DNA of 64,000 nt from JADCRZ01 sp965200945 (GTDB lineage: Bacteria > Bacteroidota > Bacteroidia > Chitinophagales > Chitinophagaceae): positions 1,674,001 through 1,738,000 of the forward strand of contig OZ241749.1 of NCBI GenBank assembly GCA_965200945.1, in the 5' to 3' direction. The position numbers and the translations under genes were made by a program. Shown here piece after piece: positions 42,413 through 51,831 of this stretch; position 1 is the stretch's first letter; each line of letters starts with the position of its first letter. The notes under the pieces are model-generated. The model was not told where the DNA came from. It saw only the letters and a program-made list of their open reading frames with translations, and ran no database searches.

Positions 42413-42728
42413 AACCGGAGGCCCTTCGAACTCTCTGAATCTTTGTATGAAAAAAGATTTCTGGAGAAAATGTGTACATTGCCCCTCCTGTTATCTCCCG
42501 ACGGACGCCACTTCTTTTCCCGATCCCCCGGAAAAATGGCATGCAACCAAATCTCCGTTCCGTTGTTATTTTTACCAGAGAACTGTAGCGAAAATTGTAA
42601 TTATCGTATCTTGTATGTCTTAACCGCCTCCCATTTCTTACCCGGTTACGTATCACAACGAAACAGTTTCTGGCTTGTCAACACCCGGCCCGGCAGTGGC
42701 CCGGCCTACTAAAATTTAATTAATTTGT

Positions 42729-43826
42729 ATGAAAGGATATTTTTTTTCAAAATTTGATCCGAACCAGCAGGGTAAATCCACCTTCGATCAGATGATAGAT
42801 CTTTTCCTGCAGTTGCTGACTTATACCAGCGGTGATGTAAGTGAGGCGCTGCAATGGATGAATGAGCTCGACAAAGAGTACAAATTCACCAACGACGAAT
42901 ATGGCATGGGTGATTTCATGGAAGACCTGAAAGACAAAGGCTATATCGACGAGAACAAACAATCGGGCGAGATAAAGATCACCCCGAAAACCGAACAGGG
43001 CATCCGCAAACGCTCGCTCGAAGAGATCTTCGGCAAACTGAAAAAGACAAAGAAAGGCGACCATAACACGTTCAAACCAGGACTAGGAGATGAGATCAAT
43101 CCGGAAACCCGCCCTTTCCAGTTTGGTGATATGCTCGAACAAATCGACTTCATCGAATCGATCCGCAACGCGCAGATCAACCACGGTCTCGACACGTTCT
43201 CCATGCAGGAAGACGACCTGCATATCCGTGAAACCGATTTCCGGTCGCAGACCAGCACCGTACTGATGATCGACATTTCGCACTCCATGATCCTGTACGG
43301 AGAAGACCGCATCACCCCTGCCAAAAAAGTGGCGATGGCGCTCAGTGAACTGATCACCACCAAGTATCCCAAAGACACGCTCGACATTGTCGTTTTTGGA
43401 AACGATGCCTGGCCCGTCGAAATTAAAGACCTCCCCTACCTGCAGGTCGGCCCTTACCATACCAATACGGTGGCCGGACTGGAAATGGGCATGGATATCC
43501 TGCGCAGAAGACGCAACCCCAACAAACAGATCTTTGTGATCACCGACGGCAAGCCGACCTGCCTCAAAGTAGGCAAGCGGTACTATAAAAACAGCTTCGG
43601 GCTCGACCGCAAGATCACCAGCCGCTGCCTGAACCTGGCTGCCCAATGCAAGAAACTGAAAATACCGATCACCACATTCATGATCGCATCCGATCCGTAC
43701 CTTCAGCGCTTCGTGCAGGAGTTCACCGAAACAAACAACGGGAAAGCATTCTTCGCCTCCCTCGACAAACTGGGAAGCTTTATCTTCCGCGATTTTGAAA
43801 GCGGCAAACGAAAAACCTTATATTAA
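42729..43826 (+). CDS. VWA-domain protein paired with MoxR ATPase
   Basis: 365 residues. A charged N-terminal region of about 175 residues precedes a von Willebrand A domain whose MIDAS motif is DISHS (Asp182, Ser184, Ser186), with the later metal residues in NTVAGLEMGMDI (Thr) and FVITDGKPT (Asp). There is no signal peptide or membrane helix, so it is cytoplasmic. It is followed after 93 bases by a MoxR-type ATPase, the usual partner; such pairs act as chaperones that insert metals or remodel complexes. The client is unknown. Confidence 0.85.
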   Translation: MKGYFFSKFDPNQQGKSTFDQMIDLFLQLLTYTSGDVSEALQWMNELDKEYKFTNDEYGMGDFMEDLKDKGYIDENKQSGEIKITPKTEQGIRKRSLEEIFGKLKKTKKGDHNTFKPGLGDEINPETRPFQFGDMLEQIDFIESIRNAQINHGLDTFSMQEDDLHIRETDFRSQTSTVLMIDISHSMILYGEDRITPAKKVAMALSELITTKYPKDTLDIVVFGNDAWPVEIKDLPYLQVGPYHTNTVAGLEMGMDILRRRRNPNKQIFVITDGKPTCLKVGKRYYKNSFGLDRKITSRCLNLAAQCKKLKIPITTFMIASDPYLQRFVQEFTETNNGKAFFASLDKLGSFIFRDFESGKRKTLY

Positions 43827-43919
43827 AACACCTCATGCCACCATGCGGACCGGTCTGGAGAAGCGGGCATCCGGGAGGCGTGAATGCATGAAACAACATC
43901 GTATAACTAAACAGAGAAA

Positions 43920-45440
43920 ATGGACACTACTAAAATAAAAACGCTGGGCGAACTGAAAAAATCCGGCTATACCTCTAAAACGGTCAAGGAAGAAATTCGC
44001 GCCAACCTGGTCAAAAAATTACAGAACAAGGAAACCACTTTTCCTGGTATCCTCGGGTACGAAGACTCGGTTATACCCGATACCGAAAGAGCGATCCTCA
44101 GCAAACACAACATCCTGTTTCTCGGGCTGCGCGGACAGGCAAAGACCCGCATGGCACGGCAGATGACACAGCTGATGGATGAATACATTCCGGTTGTGGA
44201 AGGCAGCGAGATCAACGACAACCCGCTCGACCCCATCTCCAAATTTGCCAAAGACCTGATCGCTGAAAAAGGCGACGACACACCGATCGGCTGGATGCAT
44301 CGCAGTGAACGCTACGGTGAAAAGCTGGCCACGCCCGACGTGAGCGTGGCCGACCTGATCGGCGACATCGACCCTATCAAAGCCGCCAACCTCCGGCTCA
44401 ACTTTGCCGACGAACGCGTGATCCACTATGGCATCATTCCTAAAAGTAACCGCGGCATCTTTGTGATCAATGAGATCCCCGATCTGCAAGCCAGGATACA
44501 GGTGGCCCTGTTCAACATACTCGAAGAAGGCGATATTCAGATCCGCGGCTTCAAGCTCCGGCTTGCGCTCGACATCCTGTTTGTTTTCACCGCCAACCCG
44601 GAAGACTATACCAACCGTGGTTCTATCGTTACGCCGTTGAAAGACCGTATCCAGAGCCAGATCCTGACCCACTACCCAAAAAGCCTGGAGACATCCCTTT
44701 CCATCACCGAGCAGGAAGCGGATATTCATGAAGACCAGAAGGGAAAGATCAAGGTGAGCGACCTGGTAAAAAGGCTGATCGAACAGGTTGCCTTTGAAGC
44801 GAGGAACAACGAATATGTAGACAAGAAAAGCGGCGTGTCTGCCCGTCTTACAATTGCCGCTTACGAGAACGCGGTGAGCGCTGCGGAAAGACGCGCCATC
44901 CTCAACGGAGAGAAGAACACACAGGTGTGGATCAACGACCTGGTGGGCATCATCCCTTCCATCACCGGCAAGATAGAGCTGGTATATGAGGGAGAACAGG
45001 AAGGACCGTTCCAGGTATCAATGAACCTGCTCGACAAAGCGATCCGGTCGCAGTTCATCCAGTATTTTCCCAACCCGGAAACGATGAAAAAACGCCGGCC
45101 TTCCAAGGAAGCGAAGGAAGACGACAACCCGTACAAAGGCATCATCCGGTGGTTCGACAGCGGCAATGCAGTTGACCTGTTCCTCAATGTAACGGACAAG
45201 AACAAGGTTATACAGCTGTATAAGATCGACGGACTGCATGCGCTGGTCAAGAAATTTTATCCGCATACCAATGAACAGGAGAACGCCCTGCTGATGGAAT
45301 TTGTGCTGCACGGACTCGCCTCCTACTCCCTGATCAGCAAAAAGATCATCGAGAACAAGATCGAGTTCAAGGATCTGATGGGTTCTATGGTAAACCTCGG
45401 CACCACCTCCTACAGCAGCGACGAAGACATCGATCTGTGA
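43920..45440 (+). CDS. MoxR/magnesium-chelatase-like AAA+ ATPase
   Basis: 506 residues. A Walker A-like GLRGQAKT at 69-76 (with Ala in place of the usual Gly before Lys-Thr), Walker B in GIFVINEIPDLQ near 180, sensor 1 in LFVFTANPEDYTNRG near 220 and the lid helix region to about 350. The C-terminal 120 residues are a family-specific helical extension. It works with the VWA protein encoded just upstream. The N-terminal KIKTLGELKKSGY is typical for this Bacteroidota branch. Confidence 0.88.
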   Translation: MDTTKIKTLGELKKSGYTSKTVKEEIRANLVKKLQNKETTFPGILGYEDSVIPDTERAILSKHNILFLGLRGQAKTRMARQMTQLMDEYIPVVEGSEINDNPLDPISKFAKDLIAEKGDDTPIGWMHRSERYGEKLATPDVSVADLIGDIDPIKAANLRLNFADERVIHYGIIPKSNRGIFVINEIPDLQARIQVALFNILEEGDIQIRGFKLRLALDILFVFTANPEDYTNRGSIVTPLKDRIQSQILTHYPKSLETSLSITEQEADIHEDQKGKIKVSDLVKRLIEQVAFEARNNEYVDKKSGVSARLTIAAYENAVSAAERRAILNGEKNTQVWINDLVGIIPSITGKIELVYEGEQEGPFQVSMNLLDKAIRSQFIQYFPNPETMKKRRPSKEAKEDDNPYKGIIRWFDSGNAVDLFLNVTDKNKVIQLYKIDGLHALVKKFYPHTNEQENALLMEFVLHGLASYSLISKKIIENKIEFKDLMGSMVNLGTTSYSSDEDIDL

Positions 45441-45466
45441 AAGAGACCCGGACAAAAGAAGTTCAT

Positions 45467-45505
45467 AAAAGGCCGACAACAAAACCGGTGTTGTCGGCCT
45501 TTTTG
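45467..45505 (+). terminator. intrinsic terminator after the MoxR gene
   Basis: AAAAGGCCGACAACA (45467-45481) and TGTTGTCGGCCTTTT (45489-45503) form a 15-base perfect stem with a 7-base loop and a flanking T-run on both strands, so it could work both ways. Confidence 0.88.
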
Positions 45506-45521
45506 CGTATATGCATTCCCG

Positions 45522-45830
45522 TCAGAAGTTGTAGCCAATGTTGAGATGGCCAAACGTTCCGCCAAACAGATCATCGCGGTAGTAATCAGAGTGGTCCCGG
45601 ATGTTCACGAAAGTGGCGCCCCCACTCACTTCGGAATAGTCGCAATGGTTTTACCCGATGAGGCAATTGACGCCCACCGTCACTAACAAGCCGGTCACAT
45701 TGTCGATCCGGAAGCCATCCACTCCAATTATGCCGCCCTGCGCCTAAGCGATACGCTGGCCAATAGAAAGAAAATGCAAATAAGGCTCGGGTCGTGAAGT
45801 AGAGGTTTAAGTTGAAACAGCGTTAACATA
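45522..45830 (-). pseudogene. decayed outer-membrane beta-barrel protein
   Basis: The minus strand reads HFLSIGQRIA, TAG, AQGGIIGVDGFRIDNVTGLL, VTVGVNCLIG, TAA, NHCDYSEVSGGATFVNIRDH, SDYYRDDLFGGTFGHLNIGY, NF and TGA at 45522-45524. All this is in one frame. Alternating residues and a C-terminal Phe are typical of a barrel end strand. Two in-frame stops, and a frame change further upstream (FNLNLYFTTR in another frame near 45810), show it is dead. The exact family is unclear. Confidence 0.5.
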
Positions 45831-45939
45831 TGTACCCGCCCAGGGTAGGGATCAAAAGCATGGAGACAGCCAGTTGTGTGCATTGAAACAAATCGAGGTG
45901 GAACGCCTGATCCGGCTTTTGAACGGGAAGAGAAAACGA

Positions 45940-46947
45940 TCAGAGGATGTTCACTTCCCGTTCGAGCAGGATACCGAATTTTTGCTGAACGCTTTCAAGT
46001 ATCTGCTGGCTCAGGTCCCAGATCTGCTGTCCGGTAGCGCTTCCGTAATTCACGAGCACCAGGGCCTGTTTGGGGTAACAGCCAGCATCTCCTTTGCGGT
46101 ATCCCTTCCAGCCGCATTGCTCTATGAGCCATCCGGCGGCCAGCTTCATGCCTCCTTCACCAGCAGAGTAGCCGGGCAAATGCGGATGAGATTGCAAGAG
46201 ATTTTCATACTGCGCTGAAGGCACTTCCGGGTTCTTGAAAAAACTTCCCGCATTACCGGTCACGGCCGGATCGGGCAGCTTGCTTTGGCGGATACTGATC
46301 ACCGCCTCACTGACCGCTTTGAGGGAGAGTTGGCCGCCTTCCTTCTCCAGTTCCTGTTGCAGCGCACCATACCGTATGTTGAAGCGGGGTTTCTTCAAAA
46401 GGCGAAAAGTTACATGCAGGATGATGAACTGGTTTTTAAAACGCGTCTTAAAAACACTGTCGCGGTAGCCAAAGCCACATTGTTCCTTCCCGAACACGAC
46501 CACTTTCCGGTCCGCAATATGATACGCTTCCAGCCGGAAGAACACATCCTTTATCTCCACCCCGTAAGCCCCGATATTCTGGATGGGACATGCACCCACG
46601 CTTCCCGGGATCAGCGAGAGGTTCTCCACCCCTGCAAAGCCGTTGTCCACACAATACACCACAAACCGGTGCCAGTTCTCCCCCGCCCCGGCCCGCACGT
46701 AGACCGTCTCGTCATCCTCGCCCACGACCTCTATTCCCATCAGTTCATTCTTCAACACCAGTCCCCCGAAATCCTGCGTCAACAACACATTACTACCACC
46801 CCCCAGTACCAGCAAAGGCAGCTGCTTCACCCGGTTCCATGCCACCCATTCCTCCACCTGGTCCATCCCCTGCACAGCCGCAAAATACCGCGCCCTGGCT
46901 GCGATGTGAAAAGTATTGTAGGGTAACAAACTGGTGTTTTCAAGCAT
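45940..46947 (-). CDS. murB: UDP-N-acetylenolpyruvoylglucosamine reductase
   Basis: 335 residues, type I MurB. FAD-binding domain with LPLLVLGGGSNVLL near 44 and SLIPGSVGACPIQNIGAYGV near 110; the substrate domain has GYRDSVFK near 160, and the catalytic Ser in GNAGSFFKNP near 228, with the closing Glu near the C-terminus (LLEREVNIL). It makes UDP-MurNAc in peptidoglycan synthesis in the cytoplasm. It is monocistronic and convergent with the MoxR gene. Confidence 0.95.
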   Translation of the reverse strand: MLENTSLLPYNTFHIAARARYFAAVQGMDQVEEWVAWNRVKQLPLLVLGGGSNVLLTQDFGGLVLKNELMGIEVVGEDDETVYVRAGAGENWHRFVVYCVDNGFAGVENLSLIPGSVGACPIQNIGAYGVEIKDVFFRLEAYHIADRKVVVFGKEQCGFGYRDSVFKTRFKNQFIILHVTFRLLKKPRFNIRYGALQQELEKEGGQLSLKAVSEAVISIRQSKLPDPAVTGNAGSFFKNPEVPSAQYENLLQSHPHLPGYSAGEGGMKLAAGWLIEQCGWKGYRKGDAGCYPKQALVLVNYGSATGQQIWDLSQQILESVQQKFGILLEREVNIL

Positions 46948-47404
46948 GGAAAGTAATAAGATTTATGATCGGCGCAAAGTATCCAGGCGGTCGCAATACA
47001 TCCGTAAAAATGTCTCTTACAAAAATAGAGTTTTAGGCGCTGAGTAAGTTGTCCGAATCGAAAAAGAGCCAGAGAGGATGACCATGTTTAAAGTTACTAA
47101 TTGTGCTTTTTGCCTTAACCACCATTAAGGGGTTCAAATTTGTAAATTGTATTTATTCAGTAAGTGCTGCTTTACCGGACGACGGCATGCCCCGGGAGGG
47201 TCATACTTGCCAGTGTACTTAGTGACCCCGAGCACGACTGGCGCGGAAGAGATTGGCATCTAGTGAATGTTTATTAGTCGAATCAGGTAATCAGGCTAAT
47301 CCTGGTTCAGACAAACACAGCAATTCCCGGCCTAGATCCCCGCTCAGGCGCAGCAAGATGTTGGGAGTGTAACAGTGTGTTTGCGCCTGGCGAAGATGAC
47401 AAGT

Positions 47405-47524
47405 GTTTTGGAGGTGCTGGTGACAAAGGTGTTGCGTGTGCTGGTGACAAAGGTGTTGCGTGTGCTGGTGACAAAGGTCTTGCGTGTGCTGGAGGCAAAG
47501 GTTTTGGAGGTGCTGATGATCAAG
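47405..47524. repeat. five 24-base tandem repeats
   Basis: Units begin at 47405, 47429, 47453, 47477 and 47501. Units 2 and 3 are identical; all keep GT.TTG...GTGCTG near the front and A.AAG or AAG at the end. A sixth partial copy starts at 47525. The unit length is a multiple of three, so a peptide of 8-residue repeats (such as VACAGDKG) would be encoded if translated, but there is no supporting start context. Confidence 0.85.
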
Positions 47525-47647
47525 GTGTTTGGAGGTGTAAGGGCTGCCTCGCGTCCCCGCGGCAGCCTTCTTACCTTCCTATTCTTTCTCTCTTCTCACC
47601 CCGGCCTTTGAAATGGGGCGTGAAGAAATTTACGGAATGGAGCGAGA

Positions 47648-47677
47648 CCAAATAGCCTGCCGCAGGCGGCTATTTGG
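47648..47677. terminator. strong hairpin downstream of priA
   Basis: CCAAATAGCC (47648-47657) and GGCTATTTGG (47668-47677) form a 10-base stem; the loop itself can pair (GCCTGC with GCAGGC). It is about 180 bases past the priA stop on the minus strand and may end that transcript, although no T-run is present. Confidence 0.4.
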
Positions 47678-47858
47678 TGCAACGGACACGCCTGGCTTTA
47701 TTCCAAAGCCCCTCCATGCAATGGCCCAAACCCCTACTACAGCCGAATAAAACCATGTCCGTTGACCGCGCAATGCAGTAAATTTTAGCCCCATTTCAAA
47801 AGCCTTGCATTTTTTGGTACTTTTTGTTGCAAGACAAAAAGTACACATCGCCCCCAAG

Positions 47859-50351
47859 TCACATAGGATCCACATCCACCACCACACTCACCGACCGGAA
47901 CTTCTTATCCTGGTGCAGTTGGGCCACGCTGTCTTCGATGCTTTGTTTGCAGCGCGTGATCAGGGCGGCGTCTTTGGGTAGTTTGAAGAGGAGCTCCATC
48001 AGGTACTGGTTGCGCACGCGGTTTACGATGGGCTGGGCCGGACCAACGATCCATTTACCATAAGCGGGCTGCACGAGGGTGTTGAAAAAGGTGGAGGCTT
48101 CGGCCACCACGTCACTGAACTTGTGCCGCAAAGTGACCTTGATGAGCCGGGAGAAAGGGGGATAGAAAAAACGGCGGCGGCTCTCGATCTCTTCGTTGTA
48201 CAGCATGCTGAAATTGTGCTGCTGCACACACAGCAGTACCGGATGCGAGGTGTTGCGCACCTGTATCATGACCAGTCCCTGCCGGGCTTTCCGGCCGGCA
48301 CGGCCGCTCACCTGCTCCATCAGCTGAAAGGCACGTTCGCTTACCCTGAAATCGGTGAAGCCCAGGATGGCGTCCGCGTCGAGGATGCCCACCAGTTCTA
48401 CGTTCTCGAAGTCGAGCCCCTTCACCACCATCTGCGTACCGACCAGGATGTCGATGTTCTTTTGCTCGAACGACTGGATCAGCGTGTCATGCGCGTTCTT
48501 GCCGCGCACCGAATCCACATCCATCCGCGCCACCCGCGCTGCAGGGAACAGCTCCTGCAGCGATTCTTCGATCCGCTCCGTGCCGAAATTGTGCTGGGCG
48601 AAATGGTGGTTGCCGCAGGCCACACAGGTGGTGATCATGGGGTAGATCGTACCGCAGTAGTGGCACTGCAGCTTGTTCGACAGCTTGTGAAAGGTCAGCG
48701 ACACATCGCAGTATTTGCAGTGCGGGATCCAGCCGCACGACTGGCACAGCTGGTAAGGCGAATAACCCCGTTTGTTCTGGAACAGGATCACCTGTTTTTT
48801 TTGCGATACCGAATGCTCGATGGCATCTTTCAGGGAAGGGGTGATGATGATCTTGCTTTTGCTGTTGACGGATGACTTCTTGGTGTCGATGATCTCTGTT
48901 CGCGGCAGCTCCACGGCGCCAAAGCGTTCGGTCAGTTCGGCCAGACCATACTTGCCCGATTTTGCGTTGAAATAGCTTTCCATGGAGGGAGTTGCGCTTC
49001 CAAGCAGCACCTTGGCCTTGTAGAGCGACGCAAAATAGATAGCTACATCGCGGGCATGATACCGCGGCGCAGGGTCGTTCTGTTTGTAAGAGGTGTCGTG
49101 TTCCTCGTCGCAAATCGTGAGGCTCAGATCCTTGAAAGGCAGGAACAGGGAAGAACGCGCGCCGACGACGATCTTGGCTTCGCCCGATTTGACCTTGTTC
49201 CAGATCTCCAGCCGCTCGCTGTGGTTGAACTTGGAATGGTACACGGTAATGTATCCGCCAAAAAATTGTTGCAGCCGGCGGATGATCTGGGAGGTGAGCG
49301 CGATCTCCGGCAACATGTACAGTACTTGCCGCCCTTGTTTCACCAGCTCCGCGATCAGACTGATATAGAGCAGCGTCTTGCCGCTGGACGTAACGCCGTG
49401 CAGCAGGCACACCTGTTTGTCAGCAAAAGAATCTTTGATCTGCTGCATGGCGGCCTGCTGGGCCGGGCTCAGTTCATAGTTGAGGTGCATGGTTTTGGGC
49501 AGCGACCGGATCCGGTCGACCGATCGTTTTTCCACGAGCAGGATCTCTTTCTGCAGGAGGCCTTTGAGCTGGGCCGGTGACGCACCGGCTTTGGTGAGCA
49601 GGTCGTTCTGTGTAACCTCGCCGTTCGATTTGCGCAGGTGAAGGAAACCAAGCAGCAGCTCCATCTGTTTCGGCGCCTTCGAGCGTTTGTTCAGCAGGTC
49701 GGCCAGCTTTTCTTCATCATGGAAATAAGGATTGAGCAGCACATAGCTCTCCAGCTTTTCCTTGTAGGTATTCTTCAGCTCCTCCCATACAAAACAGATC
49801 TTTTTGTCTATAAGCCTTTTGATCACCGGGTACACATGCGTGGCATCCAGGATCTGCTGTACTTCGGTCAGCTTCAGCTCGTTTTTGATAAGCAGGGCTT
49901 CCGCCACCAGGAACTCGTCTTCGTCGAGGGCCGAAAAATCTTCCCCTGCTTCTTCATTGTATAAGAGAATGGTCTCGCTGCTCAGCTTGAAATGCGTCGG
50001 CAGGGCGGCCTGCATCACTTCGCCTTCGCTGCAGCAGTAATATGTTGCCAGCCATTCCCACAGCTGCTGCTGCTCGGGAAATACGATGGGATCCGAATCG
50101 AGCACATTGAGGATGTTCTTAGGTTCGAAGCCCTCCGGCGGGTCGTAATGGATGCGCTTAACAATGCCGGCATATTTTTTATTCTTCCCCAAAACGACCT
50201 CCACCCGGCAACCTACCTGCACTTTTGTAATGAGCGCCGGCGGAACAGACCAGGTATAATTTTTAGGCAGCGCCAGCGGTATCACCACCTCCACGAAAGC
50301 GGCGGGGATGTCGGGATGAAACAGTTCTTCGATATGTGTAGGTTCGGTCAA
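47859..50351 (-). CDS. priA: primosomal replication restart helicase
   Basis: About 830 residues. No ATG is available; I chose a TTG at 50351 that leaves some 20 residues before the family's usual FVEVVIPLALPKNYTW; the frame is open to a TTG at 50444. Features in order: the 3' DNA-binding domain, the helicase core with Walker A GVTSSGKTLLY and Walker B LTICDEEHD, the zinc-binding Cys pairs (CQSCGWIPHCKYCDVSL, LQCHYCG, TTCVACGN) and the late motifs LVGTQMVVKGLDFENV and GRAGRKARQGLVMIQ. It reloads the replisome at collapsed forks. It lies after plsC on the same strand. Confidence 0.94.
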   Translation of the reverse strand: MTEPTHIEELFHPDIPAAFVEVVIPLALPKNYTWSVPPALITKVQVGCRVEVVLGKNKKYAGIVKRIHYDPPEGFEPKNILNVLDSDPIVFPEQQQLWEWLATYYCCSEGEVMQAALPTHFKLSSETILLYNEEAGEDFSALDEDEFLVAEALLIKNELKLTEVQQILDATHVYPVIKRLIDKKICFVWEELKNTYKEKLESYVLLNPYFHDEEKLADLLNKRSKAPKQMELLLGFLHLRKSNGEVTQNDLLTKAGASPAQLKGLLQKEILLVEKRSVDRIRSLPKTMHLNYELSPAQQAAMQQIKDSFADKQVCLLHGVTSSGKTLLYISLIAELVKQGRQVLYMLPEIALTSQIIRRLQQFFGGYITVYHSKFNHSERLEIWNKVKSGEAKIVVGARSSLFLPFKDLSLTICDEEHDTSYKQNDPAPRYHARDVAIYFASLYKAKVLLGSATPSMESYFNAKSGKYGLAELTERFGAVELPRTEIIDTKKSSVNSKSKIIITPSLKDAIEHSVSQKKQVILFQNKRGYSPYQLCQSCGWIPHCKYCDVSLTFHKLSNKLQCHYCGTIYPMITTCVACGNHHFAQHNFGTERIEESLQELFPAARVARMDVDSVRGKNAHDTLIQSFEQKNIDILVGTQMVVKGLDFENVELVGILDADAILGFTDFRVSERAFQLMEQVSGRAGRKARQGLVMIQVRNTSHPVLLCVQQHNFSMLYNEEIESRRRFFYPPFSRLIKVTLRHKFSDVVAEASTFFNTLVQPAYGKWIVGPAQPIVNRVRNQYLMELLFKLPKDAALITRCKQSIEDSVAQLHQDKKFRSVSVVVDVDPM

Positions 50352-50452
50352 GGAGTGAAAGATGCCAGTCTCTGGCTGTTTTGATGCATTATATAGATTC
50401 CTGTTTTTATAAACTTTTCGTGAGCACACGCAGAAGAGCGGCAAGCCAACGG

Positions 50453-51205
50453 CTAAAAGCTACCGGCCACCTTCCTCAATTCCGCCGTCATCAGCGCGTG
50501 CACTTTTTCCTTGAGGACCTGCAAGTCCTCCATGGTCAGGCCTTCCACCGGCACTTCTTCCATGAAGATCACCCTCGAACGCCCCGGCGTGATGGCAAAG
50601 ATACTTTTGTAGTGCAGGCGGTCGAGTGTGTCGGCCAGTATCAACGGTTTGATGGGTGTATTGGTTTCGATGGCGATCCGGAATGCACCATCAAAAAAAT
50701 TTTTCAACGGTTCCTCTGTAATATTAAAGGTGCCTTCCGGATAAATAACGATGGAAATCCCCCTTTTTAAGACCGACTTTAAAATTTTCACACTTTTCGC
50801 CCGGTTCTCCATGCTGCTCCGGTCTACCATTACGGCCGCCCGGCTGTAGATGTACCCGAAGATGGGCACTTTCGCCATTTCCGCTTTTCCGAGGATCCTG
50901 ACCGGTTGCTTCAGGGCTTTCACCACTACCGGTATGTCCATATAGGAAATATGGTTGGCCACGAATATGCTTGCCTTGTGCGGATCATGAGGCGTGAGGT
51001 AAATATTTTTCTGCCGGATTCCGATCAGGAAAAACCATGCACTTGCCCAGAACCGGCATAACCGGTAGATGATGTTGCCTCCGCGGATCTTTCCGAAAAG
51101 GGAGGCAGGTATCACCAGCAGCAGCACGAGCAGCATCAGGAGAATGAATACAACACCCGCATAGATCACATACGGCCAGCGCAGCAATTTTAATATCACC
51201 TTCAT
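50453..51205 (-). CDS. plsC: 1-acyl-sn-glycerol-3-phosphate acyltransferase
   Basis: 250 residues from ATG 51205 (an ATG 12 codons earlier overlaps the upstream gene). One or two N-terminal membrane helices (KLLRWPYVIYAGVVFILLML) precede the acyltransferase domain with the catalytic NHISYMD motif and the substrate motifs IYPEGTF and GAFRIAIETNTPIKPLIL. It adds the second acyl chain to make phosphatidic acid. PlsX, which acts earlier in the same pathway, is encoded 3 kb away. Confidence 0.9.
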   Translation of the reverse strand: MKVILKLLRWPYVIYAGVVFILLMLLVLLLVIPASLFGKIRGGNIIYRLCRFWASAWFFLIGIRQKNIYLTPHDPHKASIFVANHISYMDIPVVVKALKQPVRILGKAEMAKVPIFGYIYSRAAVMVDRSSMENRAKSVKILKSVLKRGISIVIYPEGTFNITEEPLKNFFDGAFRIAIETNTPIKPLILADTLDRLHYKSIFAITPGRSRVIFMEEVPVEGLTMEDLQVLKEKVHALMTAELRKVAGSF

Positions 51206-51215
51206 TGCCAGTTTT

Positions 51216-51674
51216 TTATCTGCAGTTGCAACTGAAATCATGGTCCAGATCGATACAGGTCACCACCTTGGTCACCTGTTCGCAGGGAGCAAATATAATG
51301 CGTACATGCTGATGGTCTTGCAGGGTATAGCCTTCCAGGGCGTACGTCGGACAGGGTTTGTCGCGCGGGTCACTTTTTTGTGGGTTCACCGTGCCGTGCT
51401 GCAGGATGTCGACAACCTCGGCCTGTGAAATATTGCGGCAGTCCATTCTGCAGCGGGCATGTTTTGTATACTGCAAATGACCGGCGCTGCGGTCGAAACC
51501 ATCGTTTTGAAGTAGGGAAGGCTCCTCATCAGTTTGAAAGGGAGAGCCGACCAGTACCCGTTCTCCCTTTCTGTGCACCGGTCGCTTCGACTGATCGGGC
51601 TGGCAGCCGCTGCCTGTGACCAGCATGAAAAGAAACGGCAGTGCAATTAATTTCAGAGGAAGAAATGGCTTCAT
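51216..51674 (-). CDS. DUF4258 lipoprotein-like protein
   Basis: 152 residues from ATG 51674, which opens a signal (KLIALPFLFMLVTGSGC) with Cys24 as a possible lipid site; the open frame runs 43 codons further upstream, but that part lacks a signal. The C-terminal DUF4258 domain is marked by YTKHARCRMDCRNISQAEVV, HGTVNPQKSDPRDKPCPTYA and RIIFAPCEQVTKVVTCIDLD. Several cysteines suggest disulfides or metal binding. Some DUF4258 relatives are toxin-like nucleases, but export argues for another role. Ten bases separate it from plsC. Confidence 0.7.
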   Translation of the reverse strand: MKPFLPLKLIALPFLFMLVTGSGCQPDQSKRPVHRKGERVLVGSPFQTDEEPSLLQNDGFDRSAGHLQYTKHARCRMDCRNISQAEVVDILQHGTVNPQKSDPRDKPCPTYALEGYTLQDHQHVRIIFAPCEQVTKVVTCIDLDHDFSCNCR

Positions 51675-51831
51675 AACGGTTACAAGATAGCAGCATTTTT
51701 CGGTATCGCCGTCTGCGGGTAGCCGTGAGCCTGCCAGCGCCCCTTTGGGCCTCACTGGGTGAAATGTAGGTAAAGCCGTATATTTAACGGCTGATACTTT
51801 CACAGCCCCGACACGATTGAAAACTTAGCTG

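Larger units (their letters stand above)
46948..47858. other. 911-base region without a supported gene
   Basis: Between murB and priA I find no convincing coding sequence. It contains a weak hairpin GGGTCA/TGACCC (about 47197-47228), a five-copy 24-base tandem repeat (47405-47524) and a strong hairpin at 47648-47677. Open frames across the repeat exist in several frames on both strands and only reflect the repeat. Confidence 0.6.

Noticed and set aside
42359..42712. 117-codon frame after the DUF2723 stop
   Set aside because: It reads straight through the strong terminator hairpin and has no protein character.
47307..47655. Repeat-containing open frames on both strands over the 24-base repeats
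   Set aside because: Several frames are open only because the repeat unit is a multiple of three and lacks stops; no start context or domain supports translation.
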